Assembly (NCBI GenBank): GCA_030682135.1 | Contig: JAUXQT010000011.1 | Span: 1-52,634 of the forward strand | Direction: 5' to 3' | Origin: Nitrospirota bacterium | GTDB lineage: Bacteria; Nitrospirota; Nitrospiria; Nitrospirales; Nitrospiraceae | Length of the DNA stretch: 52,634 nt | Part shown: one piece after another, positions 18,277 through 27,148 of the stretch | Position numbering within the stretch: the stretch's first letter is position 1 | Layout: every line of letters begins with the position of its first letter | The notes under the pieces: model-generated | Databases searched by the model: none | What the model saw: the letters and a program-made list of their open reading frames with translations, nothing else | What the model was told of the DNA's origin: nothing | Position numbers and translations under genes: made by a program

Positions 18277-19563
18277 CTAAGGAAGAATGTTTTGAGTTCG
18301 TTGAGCCGTGTTCACGCTCTCCCTATTCGATGGCACGTTACCAACCCCCTGTGGGGCAGGAAGAATGGCACCTTGCTCACGATAGCTGCTGTTCTCGCTG
18401 TACACTTTCGCCTTGATCCAGCGCGTAACCTTCGTACAAGGATTCCACGCGCGACGATACAGCCACCGTAGTTCCCGTCTCTCGCTAACCCAATCTTGTC
18501 GCTCTGTCGCAAAAATATACCAATCCGCCCGATTCCACGGTTTTAGAATCCCGGCAGCAACCAGTTCATCTGCGTTGCATTGACAAGCAACACAATCGGT
18601 CTTGGTCACGTAGTAAGACCCGCCAATAAACCATGCCAGAGGAAAACCGACATGCCTCAACTTCGTCCTACTCATCACGAGATAGGCGCTTCGACGAACC
18701 AATAGACGCTTCAGAGTCCCTCGGAGCGAGGCAGGTGCGCAATCTTCAATAAACCGCCAGTGGTTTCGCATGTTATCCATCGATCGAATTGAAAACAGGG
18801 CTTTCCATGCTTGGCGAAGCGTCAATTTAGACGCTTCGCCTGCAAACAACCCTGTTTCCTCGACATACGATCGAACCGTTGCCTCATACGTCACGCCAAG
18901 ATGAAATCCATACCGCTTCAGTCGGGCAAAAAACTCACAATCGCTGATATAGTGGGGGAAACGATCGGCGTTCACGTTGCCTGCCTGCCTTATCATGGAC
19001 AACGGAACCAGAGTACCACGCCCCGACAGCAGGTCCACTCCTTCGAGGAAAGTTTCACCAGGCTCAATCGCCGTTTTGACGGGGAAGCTATAGGTCTTCC
19101 AATCAACAAACTCCCCGGCATCAAGAATGCGTGACGGATCACGGCTATCAACAATTACGCCGCCAACGGCAGCGTTCTGTTTCTGCGAGACCCGCACAAG
19201 AGTTTCCACATAATTTTCTTCGATCAGCGTGTCGTTATTCATCATCAACAACATGTCATTCTCGTTGCAGCTTTGCCGAAGGCAATACTCAATGCCTAGC
19301 TGCATTGCGCCGCCCCACCATAATTCCTCTTTGCCTTGCAGGATCACGACGTCAGGATAATGCTGTTGTAGATACTCACGTGTCCCGTCGGTCGACCCGC
19401 CGTCGACGACAATCAGGCAGAGAGGAGAGTAGGTCTGGGAACGGAGACAGTTGAGACATTCCTTAGTAAAAGCGATTCGATTAAAAACCGGGATGACAGT
19501 AAATACAGTGGTAGGAGTACCAGGCATCGAGGATGAGTTACGATTGACATAGTCGGACAACAT
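18277..19563 (-). CDS. GT2-family glycosyltransferase (rhamnosyltransferase-like)
   Basis: A 428-residue GT-A enzyme. It has FTVIPVFNRIAFTKECL, IVVDGGSTDGTREYL, the subgroup marker ELWWGGAMQLGIEYCL, and LLMMNNDTLIEENYV in the metal-site position. The WWGGA element is common in rhamnosyltransferase-like GT2 proteins, but donor assignment is not safe. The C-terminal ~170 residues are basic and without recognised motifs, and could be an acceptor- or membrane-association region. The start is the ATG at 19563; an ATG at 19527 is an alternative closer to the conserved domain. Confidence 0.87.
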   Translation of the reverse strand: MLSDYVNRNSSSMPGTPTTVFTVIPVFNRIAFTKECLNCLRSQTYSPLCLIVVDGGSTDGTREYLQQHYPDVVILQGKEELWWGGAMQLGIEYCLRQSCNENDMLLMMNNDTLIEENYVETLVRVSQKQNAAVGGVIVDSRDPSRILDAGEFVDWKTYSFPVKTAIEPGETFLEGVDLLSGRGTLVPLSMIRQAGNVNADRFPHYISDCEFFARLKRYGFHLGVTYEATVRSYVEETGLFAGEASKLTLRQAWKALFSIRSMDNMRNHWRFIEDCAPASLRGTLKRLLVRRSAYLVMSRTKLRHVGFPLAWFIGGSYYVTKTDCVACQCNADELVAAGILKPWNRADWYIFATERQDWVSERRELRWLYRRAWNPCTKVTRWIKAKVYSENSSYREQGAILPAPQGVGNVPSNRESVNTAQRTQNILP

Positions 19564-19657
19564 GTATACTTGGAGACCTTATCTTCTTTCAGTGGAAGCA
19601 GGACTGGCCCAGCCATCCCGCACAGCAACCATGGGAACTCCAGTGCATTGATGCACG

Positions 19658-20830
19658 CTAGATCGACGTTTCCTCTAACCTGAGAACCTTCAAGAGCTGT
19701 TGCCGCTCGTGATTCCAGGAAAAACGCTCTTGGGCACGCTGCCAGCCTGCGACTCCCATCTTCCGTCTCAGATATACATCCTTGGCAAGCACCACAATCC
19801 GTTCAGCCATTGCCACGCTGTCACCTTCCGCGACCAAATACCCAGTCTCCCCATCAACCACTGCCTCTGGAATTCCGGCATGCTTAGTCGAAATGACAGG
19901 AAGCCCCTGCGCCATGGCTTCCAAGATTGATACTGGCAGCCCCTCTTCATCTCCAGTGACTGGATCGGCAATGCTATGTTGCAGAAAGACATCGGCTCTT
20001 CTCATAAGAGACAACACTTTATCGTGCGGCAATCCACCCCAGAATGTCACTCTATCACTGAGATTTAGCACCTTACAAAAATGCTGGGCGGCAATAAGCA
20101 ATTCTCCCGTCCCCACATAGTCCAATCGCATATTGGGATGCGTTTCAGCCGCACGGCGAAACGCATCGAGGGTCAAAATCGGTGCCTTCTTAGAAACCAT
20201 TCGCCCAACCGCGAGACAACGAATCTCTTGTCTTTCGTCATTGCGAGGTGAAAGAGACGGGATATCAACGCCATAGGGAATCACGTGAATTTTCTCAGGT
20301 GGCAGACCTAGCGTAATCAGTCGAGTCCTGCTCACCTCGCTCATGGTAATCACTCCCTCAGCCTGCTGGTATTGCAGATAGTCTGTCTGCCAGCGGGGAT
20401 CTTTTAAGCGAGCTGAAATATCAAACCCGTGTCCATGGCCATAAAATGGGATATTCAATTCTCTCGCGACCTTCAGCCACTGAAGACCAGCATCGAGATA
20501 CTCACTAAGAATCACCCGCACATGATGCTCACACAAGAACTGCTTGATTGCGGATAGTGTATCCGGCAAAGAATCAGGAGTCTTTCGTCCAAGGCGGCGC
20601 GCCACAGTCCACGCAACATGTTGACGGAGCCCATTCGGGACTGCTCGAACCGGAATACGGTCTATGATGAGTTGTGGGCCTGTGATGCCCCAATGCCCAA
20701 GATAGGATCCATCGACTGTCCCAGTCACGACCACTGTTCGACCTGGAAACAGATTCTGGACATGACGCCTGATAAAGCTCTCCGAGAGAGCTCCTATATG
20801 CGGTGTAAAGATTGCGAGCGGATAATGCAT
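19658..20830 (-). CDS. GT4-type glycosyltransferase (WcaL-like)
   Basis: A 390-residue GT-B glycosyltransferase. The N-terminal LAIFTPHIGALSESFIRRHV matches the colanic-acid WcaL / AmsK-like subgroup, which has SETFI at this place. HGHGFDISARLKD and VIPYGVD follow. The donor site has AVGRMVSKKAPIL and an E-x7-E pair in EEGLPVSILEA, then QGLPVISTKHAGIPEAV. The start is the ATG at 20830, which shares one base with the upstream methyltransferase stop (TAATG); a longer frame to 20869 lies inside that gene and is not used. Confidence 0.88.
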   Translation of the reverse strand: MHYPLAIFTPHIGALSESFIRRHVQNLFPGRTVVVTGTVDGSYLGHWGITGPQLIIDRIPVRAVPNGLRQHVAWTVARRLGRKTPDSLPDTLSAIKQFLCEHHVRVILSEYLDAGLQWLKVARELNIPFYGHGHGFDISARLKDPRWQTDYLQYQQAEGVITMSEVSRTRLITLGLPPEKIHVIPYGVDIPSLSPRNDERQEIRCLAVGRMVSKKAPILTLDAFRRAAETHPNMRLDYVGTGELLIAAQHFCKVLNLSDRVTFWGGLPHDKVLSLMRRADVFLQHSIADPVTGDEEGLPVSILEAMAQGLPVISTKHAGIPEAVVDGETGYLVAEGDSVAMAERIVVLAKDVYLRRKMGVAGWQRAQERFSWNHERQQLLKVLRLEETSI

Positions 20831-21534
20831 TATTCCGGTCTCATGGCAGTTCCCCAGAAGCCTGTGCACATAGAGCTTTCTTCGAACAGCTGTGGAAGCT
20901 CATCTCGGGCAAGAAGGGAACGTACGATGGGGAGCGCAAGCCAAGAAAAGATTGCTCGCTTGCGAGGTGACATGGGCCTTCGACGCACCCACAGGCCAAT
21001 CATCTGAGCGAGACTCGCATCCCACCCCCCCAAGGCTTTGATCGCGACTTCCGTAAATCCAGAGCCACGAAGATGTCGATCCAATGCAAATGGCGTATAG
21101 CGATACTCGTCATGCGGAACGTCATGCAACGGCCAGAGAAACGGAACGGTGAAGAACAAGAGACCTCCTGGCCTTAGTACCCGAAATGCTTCTTTCATGA
21201 CCGCATCAGGAACAGGACAATGCTCAAACAGCTCTGTGGCTAAGGCAATATCCACAGAGCTGCTCTCCAGGGGCAACGTGACTCCGTCCCATTCGAGATC
21301 AGGCTTTCTATATATATTGACCTTGAGATCAACGCCTATATATTTCTCGGCTCGGCTCGGCGCTGATAGTACGAGAGAACGATAGGGCATATGCCCGCAC
21401 CCGATATCGAGCACTGTTCCTCTGAACTTCGGCAACTGGGTCTGTAACGCGTCGACAATAGCCCGCCTCACAGCAAAAATATCGAGGCGCGCAGGGGAGC
21501 ATTGCGGCTCAAGAAAGTTTTGGCGTATATCCAT
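20830..21534 (-). CDS. SAM-dependent methyltransferase
   Basis: A 234-residue methyltransferase with VLDIGCGHMPYRS (motif I), YIGVDLKV (motif II), LATELFEHCPVPDAVMKE and FRVLRPGGLLFFTVPFLWPLHDVPHDEYRYTPFAL split across the later core. The phrase HDEYRYT is frequent in methyltransferases of glycan clusters. The ATG at 21534 is preferred (GAGG upstream, no overlap with the previous gene); the frame stays open to 21606, so the start is not certain. The stop overlaps the next gene by one base (TAATG), implying tight coupling to that glycosyltransferase. Confidence 0.8.
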   Translation of the reverse strand: MDIRQNFLEPQCSPARLDIFAVRRAIVDALQTQLPKFRGTVLDIGCGHMPYRSLVLSAPSRAEKYIGVDLKVNIYRKPDLEWDGVTLPLESSSVDIALATELFEHCPVPDAVMKEAFRVLRPGGLLFFTVPFLWPLHDVPHDEYRYTPFALDRHLRGSGFTEVAIKALGGWDASLAQMIGLWVRRRPMSPRKRAIFSWLALPIVRSLLARDELPQLFEESSMCTGFWGTAMRPE

Positions 21535-21547
21535 GGCCTTGTCGCCT

Positions 21548-22348
21548 CTATCCTCTCGCACTCGAGGGGTAACAATCTGGCCCCAACCGTTGCAGCACCC
21601 GTGCAAGCCGTTCCGAGCGAGGCGGGACTAAGGACTCTGGCTGGCGGCGAAATAATTCACCGATCTTCATCATGATGCCGCAGGCAGGCTGCACCGCTTG
21701 AGGAATATCCTTCCAGCCGACGCGTTGGCCCAAGACAGCATGAGCGTAATCCCCTTCATGCCACACGCCGACCTCCTTGTAACAAAGGACATCCGTCCCC
21801 GTGTCATGTGCCAGAACTGCCATTGTCTCAATGGTGATGTCGTCATCTATCGGCTGGATCCTATCGGGCTGGTGAATCTTAAGCCAAGCCAAGTGGCGGG
21901 GTGTTGGGAATGCCAGCACAATACGAGTGTGCTCATTCTTCAGTTCCTTGATCGCCTCGTGAAGTTCTCGCCGATTCTCCACACCGATGTGTTCGTACAC
22001 ATCCATCAGGACAATCAAGTCAAAAGATCCACTCAACCGTCCTCTGACGAGCGGTCCCTCACAGAAGGATATCCTCGACTCGCCAAACAGTGCCTCCGCC
22101 AAGCGTAAGGAACGCTGGCTTACATCAAGACCAACCACATGACTGCGCGTCCACCGTTGACTCATTCGCCATACGATGTCGCCTATGCCACAACCGACTT
22201 CCAGAATTCTGCCGGGCTCTTCGCCGGCCCATTGTTCAATGGTCGACCACGCGCACTCAACTCGATCATTGCCTTCCACAAATCCACGCAGCTTGCCCTG
22301 AACTTGGCTATCGTAGTATTCGCGTATTTCATTTTGCCGGGTATTCAT
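21548..22348 (-). CDS. SAM-dependent methyltransferase
   Basis: A 266-residue protein. ILEVGCGIGDIVWRMS is a clean motif I at about residues 48-63, followed by VVGLDVSQRSLRLAE and then LIVLMDVYEHIGVENRRE and RIVLAFPTPRHL. The N-terminal REYYDSQVQGKLRGFVEGNDRVE is the lead-in seen in Methyltransf_23-type enzymes that act on lipid-linked or sugar substrates. It lies 18 bp from the TylF-type gene and 13 bp from the next methyltransferase, so three methyltransferases are adjacent directly downstream of the exporter genes. Confidence 0.82.
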   Translation of the reverse strand: MNTRQNEIREYYDSQVQGKLRGFVEGNDRVECAWSTIEQWAGEEPGRILEVGCGIGDIVWRMSQRWTRSHVVGLDVSQRSLRLAEALFGESRISFCEGPLVRGRLSGSFDLIVLMDVYEHIGVENRRELHEAIKELKNEHTRIVLAFPTPRHLAWLKIHQPDRIQPIDDDITIETMAVLAHDTGTDVLCYKEVGVWHEGDYAHAVLGQRVGWKDIPQAVQPACGIMMKIGELFRRQPESLVPPRSERLARVLQRLGPDCYPSSARG

Positions 22349-22366
22349 AGTGATACATCTTATCCT

Positions 22367-23035
22367 TCAGGGAATTGTCTTCTTACCGGAAAAATCTCGG
22401 TTGTGCCCCCGCCCTTTGATCCAGAACGCTTGTGTATGCCCGGACCGCTCCAAAAGAGGCTTGAGACCTCGACCTCTGACAAAATCATAAAACGCCTCAC
22501 GACAGCCCTCCCAATGTCCGAAATCATCAAGAATGATGACTCCACCATCAGATACGCGATCGTAGAAAGTTTCAAGGATGAGTGTGACATTGTCATACCA
22601 ATCAGCATCGACGTGAAGCTGCGCTACTTTCTCTGGAAGCGGGAGCTGCAAGGTGTCCACAAACCATCCCTTCCGAATGACACATCTGCTCTCGGGGAAA
22701 CTAGCCACCGCCAGCGCTTTCCGTACTCGAGCTTCATCTCCCACGAGCTCGCCGACGTAGCGAGACGCCAACTCCCCGTCTACTGCTTGTGTGGCTGACA
22801 TACCTTGGAACGAATCGTATAACCATAGCCGGCGGTTTGAACTTCGAAAAGCGCAAGCCATCGCTGCGGCAGACCCGCCGTTGTAGACGCCACATTCTAC
22901 GAAGTCGCCCTGCACATCCCTGGCAACGACATCCTGTCCCAAACGATATAACCTCTCTAATGTCAGAAGCCCACTTACCGAATAGGCCTCCAGTTGGAGA
23001 AGCTCGGAAGGGATTGCATTCATATGTTCATCCAT
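22367..23035 (-). CDS. TylF/MycF-family O-methyltransferase
   Basis: A ~222-residue Mg2+-dependent sugar O-methyltransferase. Motifs: VECGVYNGGSAAAMA, LYDSFQGMSATQ, LHVDADWYDNV with the metal DxD, and ILDDFGHWEGCREAFYDF. It is shorter at the N-terminus than the TylF-type protein at 12756. The start is chosen at the ATG at 23035, which clears the Wzt stop by about 30 bp; an ATG at 23023 with GGATGA upstream is equally possible, and the frame continues open to 23158 inside wzt. Its position next to wzt makes it a candidate chain-end methylase (see findings). Confidence 0.85.
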   Translation of the reverse strand: MDEHMNAIPSELLQLEAYSVSGLLTLERLYRLGQDVVARDVQGDFVECGVYNGGSAAAMACAFRSSNRRLWLYDSFQGMSATQAVDGELASRYVGELVGDEARVRKALAVASFPESRCVIRKGWFVDTLQLPLPEKVAQLHVDADWYDNVTLILETFYDRVSDGGVIILDDFGHWEGCREAFYDFVRGRGLKPLLERSGHTQAFWIKGRGHNRDFSGKKTIP

Positions 23036-23066
23036 TGGGTTGAAACAGTTTAATGGCTCGACGTAT

Positions 23067-24326
23067 TCATATCGAGGAAGCGCTCTCAACTTCCCAGTCA
23101 CAATCCTCCAAGTAGGCACAGGCGTCAGGCTTCCATTCGAACTCCCGAGTCTTCCCATACATCACTACCTTAAATGGACAGATGCCCTCGATCGTCTGAT
23201 ATTTCTTTCCACCGGCACGCTCAGACAAATGCACGGTGAGGGTATAGTCCCCCATGTAGAGATGAAGCCGCGGTATGCGGCAGACTAGTCGAAACACACC
23301 GATTTCACGGCACATGGGTCGCTCTGAGTCAAAAGTCCAGAGATGCAGAATCGGCTGTTGAAGGGAGTTAAAGACTTGAAACGAGAGCGCCGCGCCATCA
23401 ATTGGCTCAGGGGTGGTGATTTCAAACCTGATCTCGATCGACTCATCATTCACCTGGGTATTCCCTGGCTTTGACGTCCGCACTTCTACTCGCGTAATAC
23501 GCGGAGCAGATCGTGATGGGCCATCGGAGTAAATCGTATCGGGCCGCATCTCCTCGTGAAGATACTGCGCGAGCACGCTGGAGATCGGGCCATCGCTCAC
23601 ACAACGTCCACCCGAAAACAACAAACCACGATTCGTGAGAACAGAGATGGCCTGGAGATTGTGGCTGACAAACAACACCGTCCGCCCCTCGCGGGCCACA
23701 TGTCGCATCTTCCCTAAACTTTTCTTTTGAAATGCAGCGTCGCCCACAGCCAGCACTTCATCTACGAGAAGAATATCTGGTTCGAGATGGGCTGCGACGG
23801 AAAACGCAAGCCGCATATACATTCCACTCGAGTAGTATTTGACAGGAGTGTCGAGAAATCGATCCACTTCGGCAAAATCCACAATCTCATCGAACGTTCG
23901 ACCAATCTCAGCCTTCTTCAGGCCCAAAATGGCTCCATTCAAGTAGATATTCTCACGGCCCGTCAGGTCAGGATGGAACCCAGTCCCGACTTCAAGTAAC
24001 GATCTGACGCGACCTTGAATTTCTACATGCCCTTCCGTCGGGTCGGTAATTCGAGAAAGGATTTTTAACAGCGTGCTCTTTCCTGCACCGTTCGGCCCAA
24101 TAATCCCAACAACTTCCCCGCGTTTAATATCGAACGACACGTCTTTGAGCGCCCAGAGATTGGCATCAAACTCGGATGTTTTCTCAACGATGCCATGGCC
24201 AAGCCAGGACTTGATCGTGCGAATTGGTGCAGATAGCGACCCAATACACGATTGCTGCAGCCCGCAACTCTTATTCAAGTGGTATAGCTTAGAAAGCCCT
24301 ACCGCTCTTATCGCGACTTCACTCAT
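23067..24326 (-). CDS. wzt: Polysaccharide ABC exporter ATPase with C-terminal substrate-recognition domain
   Basis: A 419-residue Wzt-type ATPase. Nucleotide-binding motifs: Walker A GPNGAGKST at 77-85, an LSxRI-type segment after it, signature YSSGMYMRLAFS from 165, Walker B ILLVDE at 185-190, and the switch His in SHN at 221-223. After the ATPase (to about 250), a separate ~160-residue beta-rich domain (TSKPGNTQVNDESIEIRF ... YTLTVHLSE) matches the Wzt_C carbohydrate-binding domain in placement and length. In characterised E. coli O8/O9a systems that domain reads the modified non-reducing end of the chain before export. It is followed by a methyltransferase and preceded 3 bp upstream by the permease gene. 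Confidence 0.93.
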   Translation of the reverse strand: MSEVAIRAVGLSKLYHLNKSCGLQQSCIGSLSAPIRTIKSWLGHGIVEKTSEFDANLWALKDVSFDIKRGEVVGIIGPNGAGKSTLLKILSRITDPTEGHVEIQGRVRSLLEVGTGFHPDLTGRENIYLNGAILGLKKAEIGRTFDEIVDFAEVDRFLDTPVKYYSSGMYMRLAFSVAAHLEPDILLVDEVLAVGDAAFQKKSLGKMRHVAREGRTVLFVSHNLQAISVLTNRGLLFSGGRCVSDGPISSVLAQYLHEEMRPDTIYSDGPSRSAPRITRVEVRTSKPGNTQVNDESIEIRFEITTPEPIDGAALSFQVFNSLQQPILHLWTFDSERPMCREIGVFRLVCRIPRLHLYMGDYTLTVHLSERAGGKKYQTIEGICPFKVVMYGKTREFEWKPDACAYLEDCDWEVESASSI

Positions 24327-24329
24327 AAG

Positions 24330-25196
24330 TTAAACCCTATCAGCAAACGTTCGTTCCATACGTCGGAATACATAAAGACCGGGAACAAGCATGACCAACA
24401 TGACAACGAGCGATGAAACCACCATTGAAACGGACAATCTTCCAGTACCGAGCAACGCCCAACGGAACCCTTCGATTACTCCAGCCATCGGATTCATCCA
24501 GTACAACCACCGCCAGGACTCAGGCACTAAACTGCTGGGGTATAGCACCGGCGTGGCAAAGAACCAGATCTGCGTCATGAATGGGTGCGCATGCGCGACA
24601 TCTCGGAATCGAACGCTTAACGCTGATAACCAAATCCCTGCGCCGAATGCCGTACACATGCCCATGAGCAAAAACATCGGGAGCAGCCACATTCCGCGCG
24701 TTGGCACCACTTCATAGAACCCCATCATCAACAGCAGTAACAATGTCGAAATGCCAAACTCAAACAGCGGGCCAACCATCGCTGATAAGGGAATCACAAG
24801 TCTGGGGAAATACACCTTTGTGATGAGGTGTTGATTTGCCACAAGACTCGTGCTTGCTCCGGACAAAGCACGCGCAAAGTATTGCCAAGGAAGCAACGCC
24901 GAGAACATGAAAAGGGGATAAGGAATACCGTCTGACGGGATCTTAGCCAGCAGACCAAAAACAATTGTGAAAATGGTCATGAGTACGGCCGGTTTCACGA
25001 AAACCCAAGCCACACCCAGCACTGTCTGGGCATGTGCCGCCTTAAGATCGCGCCATACAAGAAGGGAAATGAGCTCACGATAGTCCCACAACTCTCTTAA
25101 CTGAATCGGCACCCAGCCCCGGGAGGGGCAGAGATGAACCACCGTGTCTTCGCAGGCCACCCGGGAAACCTGACCACTATTGATTGAGTGGCTCAT
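24330..25196 (-). CDS. wzm: Polysaccharide ABC exporter permease
   Basis: A 288-residue ABC-2-type membrane protein with about six hydrophobic helices. The family-typical start of the domain is LLVWRDLKAAHAQTVLGVAWVFVKP, followed by ALLPWQYFARALSGAS. It pairs with Wzt to move undecaprenyl-linked polysaccharide to the periplasm. The start ATG at 25196 overlaps the upstream CgeB-like gene's TGA by 4 bp (ATGA); the frame is open further but that would run into the preceding gene. No Wzx flippase or separate Wzy polymerase is seen, consistent with the ABC-dependent route. Confidence 0.92.
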   Translation of the reverse strand: MSHSINSGQVSRVACEDTVVHLCPSRGWVPIQLRELWDYRELISLLVWRDLKAAHAQTVLGVAWVFVKPAVLMTIFTIVFGLLAKIPSDGIPYPLFMFSALLPWQYFARALSGASTSLVANQHLITKVYFPRLVIPLSAMVGPLFEFGISTLLLLLMMGFYEVVPTRGMWLLPMFLLMGMCTAFGAGIWLSALSVRFRDVAHAHPFMTQIWFFATPVLYPSSLVPESWRWLYWMNPMAGVIEGFRWALLGTGRLSVSMVVSSLVVMLVMLVPGLYVFRRMERTFADRV

Positions 25197-26353
25197 ACTA
25201 GACGTCCAGATGCTTTTAGGCGGCCGAACAATTCGTCGAACCGATGCCGCCATGTATGGGACTGAAGGGCCCGCTGTTGGCCAGCTTCCCGAATCCGCTC
25301 CGCTACTTTGACGTTTCTTGAATAATAAGTCGCTTTTGCAGCAAGTTCTTCGGACTCAGACCAGGTCTCGATTTCTTCCCCGATCTTGTAATAGTCGTCA
25401 TGGCCTGGAGCCTTTTGCACCAGATAGAATCCCCCCGACATGGGCACCTCAAAGTCTCGCAGCCGACATTGCAGATTCTCCGACGGGATCACGTGGCCGT
25501 CACTGTGCCATCCTGTATCGGAGAATCCAAGATTGACCTTGCTCGACCTGAATATCTGCGGCAACACCTCATCCGAACATGGAGGACGAAAATCTGGCCC
25601 GATCAACTCCTCAAACGCATGCTGCCTGGCATACTTCCGCTTGAGCGGGTCAGTAAGGCTCTTTATTCCCTCTGCCTTCAATCGTGGCAAACCGTAATAA
25701 CGAAGATCATGGGAAATCTTATGAAGATCCCATTCAAACCGATAGGGACTCGGAGCCTCATCACTCCACCCTCTGCCACATACAACTGGCGTGACCCCTC
25801 GCTTGACACAATCAGCTATGTGAGCTCTCCGATACGGGTTGAAGCTCCCGACAAATGACACGTCGTGCTGGTAACTAATCGATAGGGCCGCGCGGGAGTG
25901 ATAGAAGTCCGGATTAGCCGCCATGGGCATCCAATGGATGCTCGGGTTATACGGTGTAAGAAATTCTGCATTCGTCATCTGCGCGACGGCCATCACGTCG
26001 AAATACGGAGCGGTTCGAATCACCCGATACCACTGGAAGGCCATGTCCACATGATAGTTAATCATTGGCGCACCAAGATCACGCAACTGCTTTGCAGTTT
26101 CCACCAACAGAAAATCGTCATAGACGATACAGAAAATGAGATCGAGCCGACCCGCAGCGCGAAGACTGCGGGCGAGACATAATATTTCCCGGTTTAGTTC
26201 ATCGCGCGTATCACGCCAGATCGACGATCCTAGCTGACCCATTCCGCCAGGATAATGAAATACATGAAGATTATCGCAGTAATGCCGGCGAAGGGTGTCG
26301 AGGAGATTAATCTCCATCCACCGGTCTGGAGGCAGGATTGCGAGCACGTTCAT
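25193..26353 (-). CDS. CgeB-like glycosyltransferase (GT1-like, DUF3880-type)
   Basis: A 386-residue protein with two Rossmann-like halves. The C-terminal part, LRDFEVPMSGGFYLVQ ... KIGEEIETWSESEELAAKATYY and then HTWRHRFDELF, is the hallmark of the CgeB / Glyco_trans_1_2 group. The N-terminal half has DLIFCIVYDDFLL and INYHVDMAFQW. It is probably a glycosyltransferase or a glycan-modifying relative. The start at 26353 (MNVLAILPP) is chosen because upstream residues lie in the preceding permease gene. It is coupled to wzm by an ATGA overlap, so its product may act on the exported chain. Confidence 0.78.
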   Translation of the reverse strand: MNVLAILPPDRWMEINLLDTLRRHYCDNLHVFHYPGGMGQLGSSIWRDTRDELNREILCLARSLRAAGRLDLIFCIVYDDFLLVETAKQLRDLGAPMINYHVDMAFQWYRVIRTAPYFDVMAVAQMTNAEFLTPYNPSIHWMPMAANPDFYHSRAALSISYQHDVSFVGSFNPYRRAHIADCVKRGVTPVVCGRGWSDEAPSPYRFEWDLHKISHDLRYYGLPRLKAEGIKSLTDPLKRKYARQHAFEELIGPDFRPPCSDEVLPQIFRSSKVNLGFSDTGWHSDGHVIPSENLQCRLRDFEVPMSGGFYLVQKAPGHDDYYKIGEEIETWSESEELAAKATYYSRNVKVAERIREAGQQRALQSHTWRHRFDELFGRLKASGRLV

Positions 26354-26382
26354 CGTGGATATTCGCCAATCGGAGCTACAGG

Positions 26383-27147
26383 CTAAAAATCTCTCCGCTG
26401 AAAAATAAGGCAAGCCCCGGTCAGCAAGAGACCCGCGTAGAGCACTCCATAGGCAGTTGCTGTGAGCTGGTAACCCATTTCCACCAGGACCCCGCTTGCA
26501 GCTTGTCCCTTAATATTCAACAGCTCAAGGTTAGGACAGACGTAATACAATGCAGTTAGTACGGCCTCTGTTAGCTGGCTATGGCTTTTCTCCGCAATAG
26601 CCTTGAGATCGCTCGTCAAATGCCCGATAACATAGACCCCGATAGTCATGGTCGCGCTAAGCGTTGAGGAGCTAAATGTCGAGAAGAACATGGCAATTGC
26701 CATTACGAGCAAGGTCTCTACAAGAATGAGCTCAACCGCTTGAAACAGGGATCCGTAGATCACATTGCCACTGACCCAAACGGTCCCTAGGAACATCGTG
26801 AACATGATCGCGATGTTGACGGCGATGATGAAAGCCAGCCCGAGGTATTTCCCCAATATGAACTGCACCCTGGTAATGGGCCTTGCCAGAATCGTGTAAA
26901 TGGTGCGTCGGTCAATCTCCTTGGTCACCAATCCGATACCGACAAAAATGGCGATGATGACCGCAACCAGATTAATGGCGGCCAACCCAAGGTCATTAAT
27001 TATCCTCGATTGTTCACCCATCGTGAGGGTCCCGAGAAGCAGTGAAGCTCCAATAAGTAGGATGGCGAAAAAGACAAGGTTGTAAAGAATCTTGTCTCTT
27101 ACCGTTTCCTTAAACGTATTGCCGGCCACAACCACAAGGCTCCGCAT
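26383..27147 (-). CDS. ABC-2-type permease, NosY-like
   Basis: A 254-residue membrane protein with six predicted helices. The N-terminal MRSLVVVAGNTFKETVRDKI and the segment GLVTKEIDRRTIYTILARPI are typical of the NosY / ABC-2 membrane family and distinct from Wzm. It pairs with the ATPase gene immediately upstream: the ATG at 27147 lies one base after that gene's TGA, with GGAGGG before it. The substrate is unknown; relatives take part in copper-site maturation, lipid or peptide export, or gliding-type machineries. It is the only other transporter in the glycan cluster. Confidence 0.88.
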   Translation of the reverse strand: MRSLVVVAGNTFKETVRDKILYNLVFFAILLIGASLLLGTLTMGEQSRIINDLGLAAINLVAVIIAIFVGIGLVTKEIDRRTIYTILARPITRVQFILGKYLGLAFIIAVNIAIMFTMFLGTVWVSGNVIYGSLFQAVELILVETLLVMAIAMFFSTFSSSTLSATMTIGVYVIGHLTSDLKAIAEKSHSQLTEAVLTALYYVCPNLELLNIKGQAASGVLVEMGYQLTATAYGVLYAGLLLTGACLIFQRRDF

Positions 27148-27148
27148 C

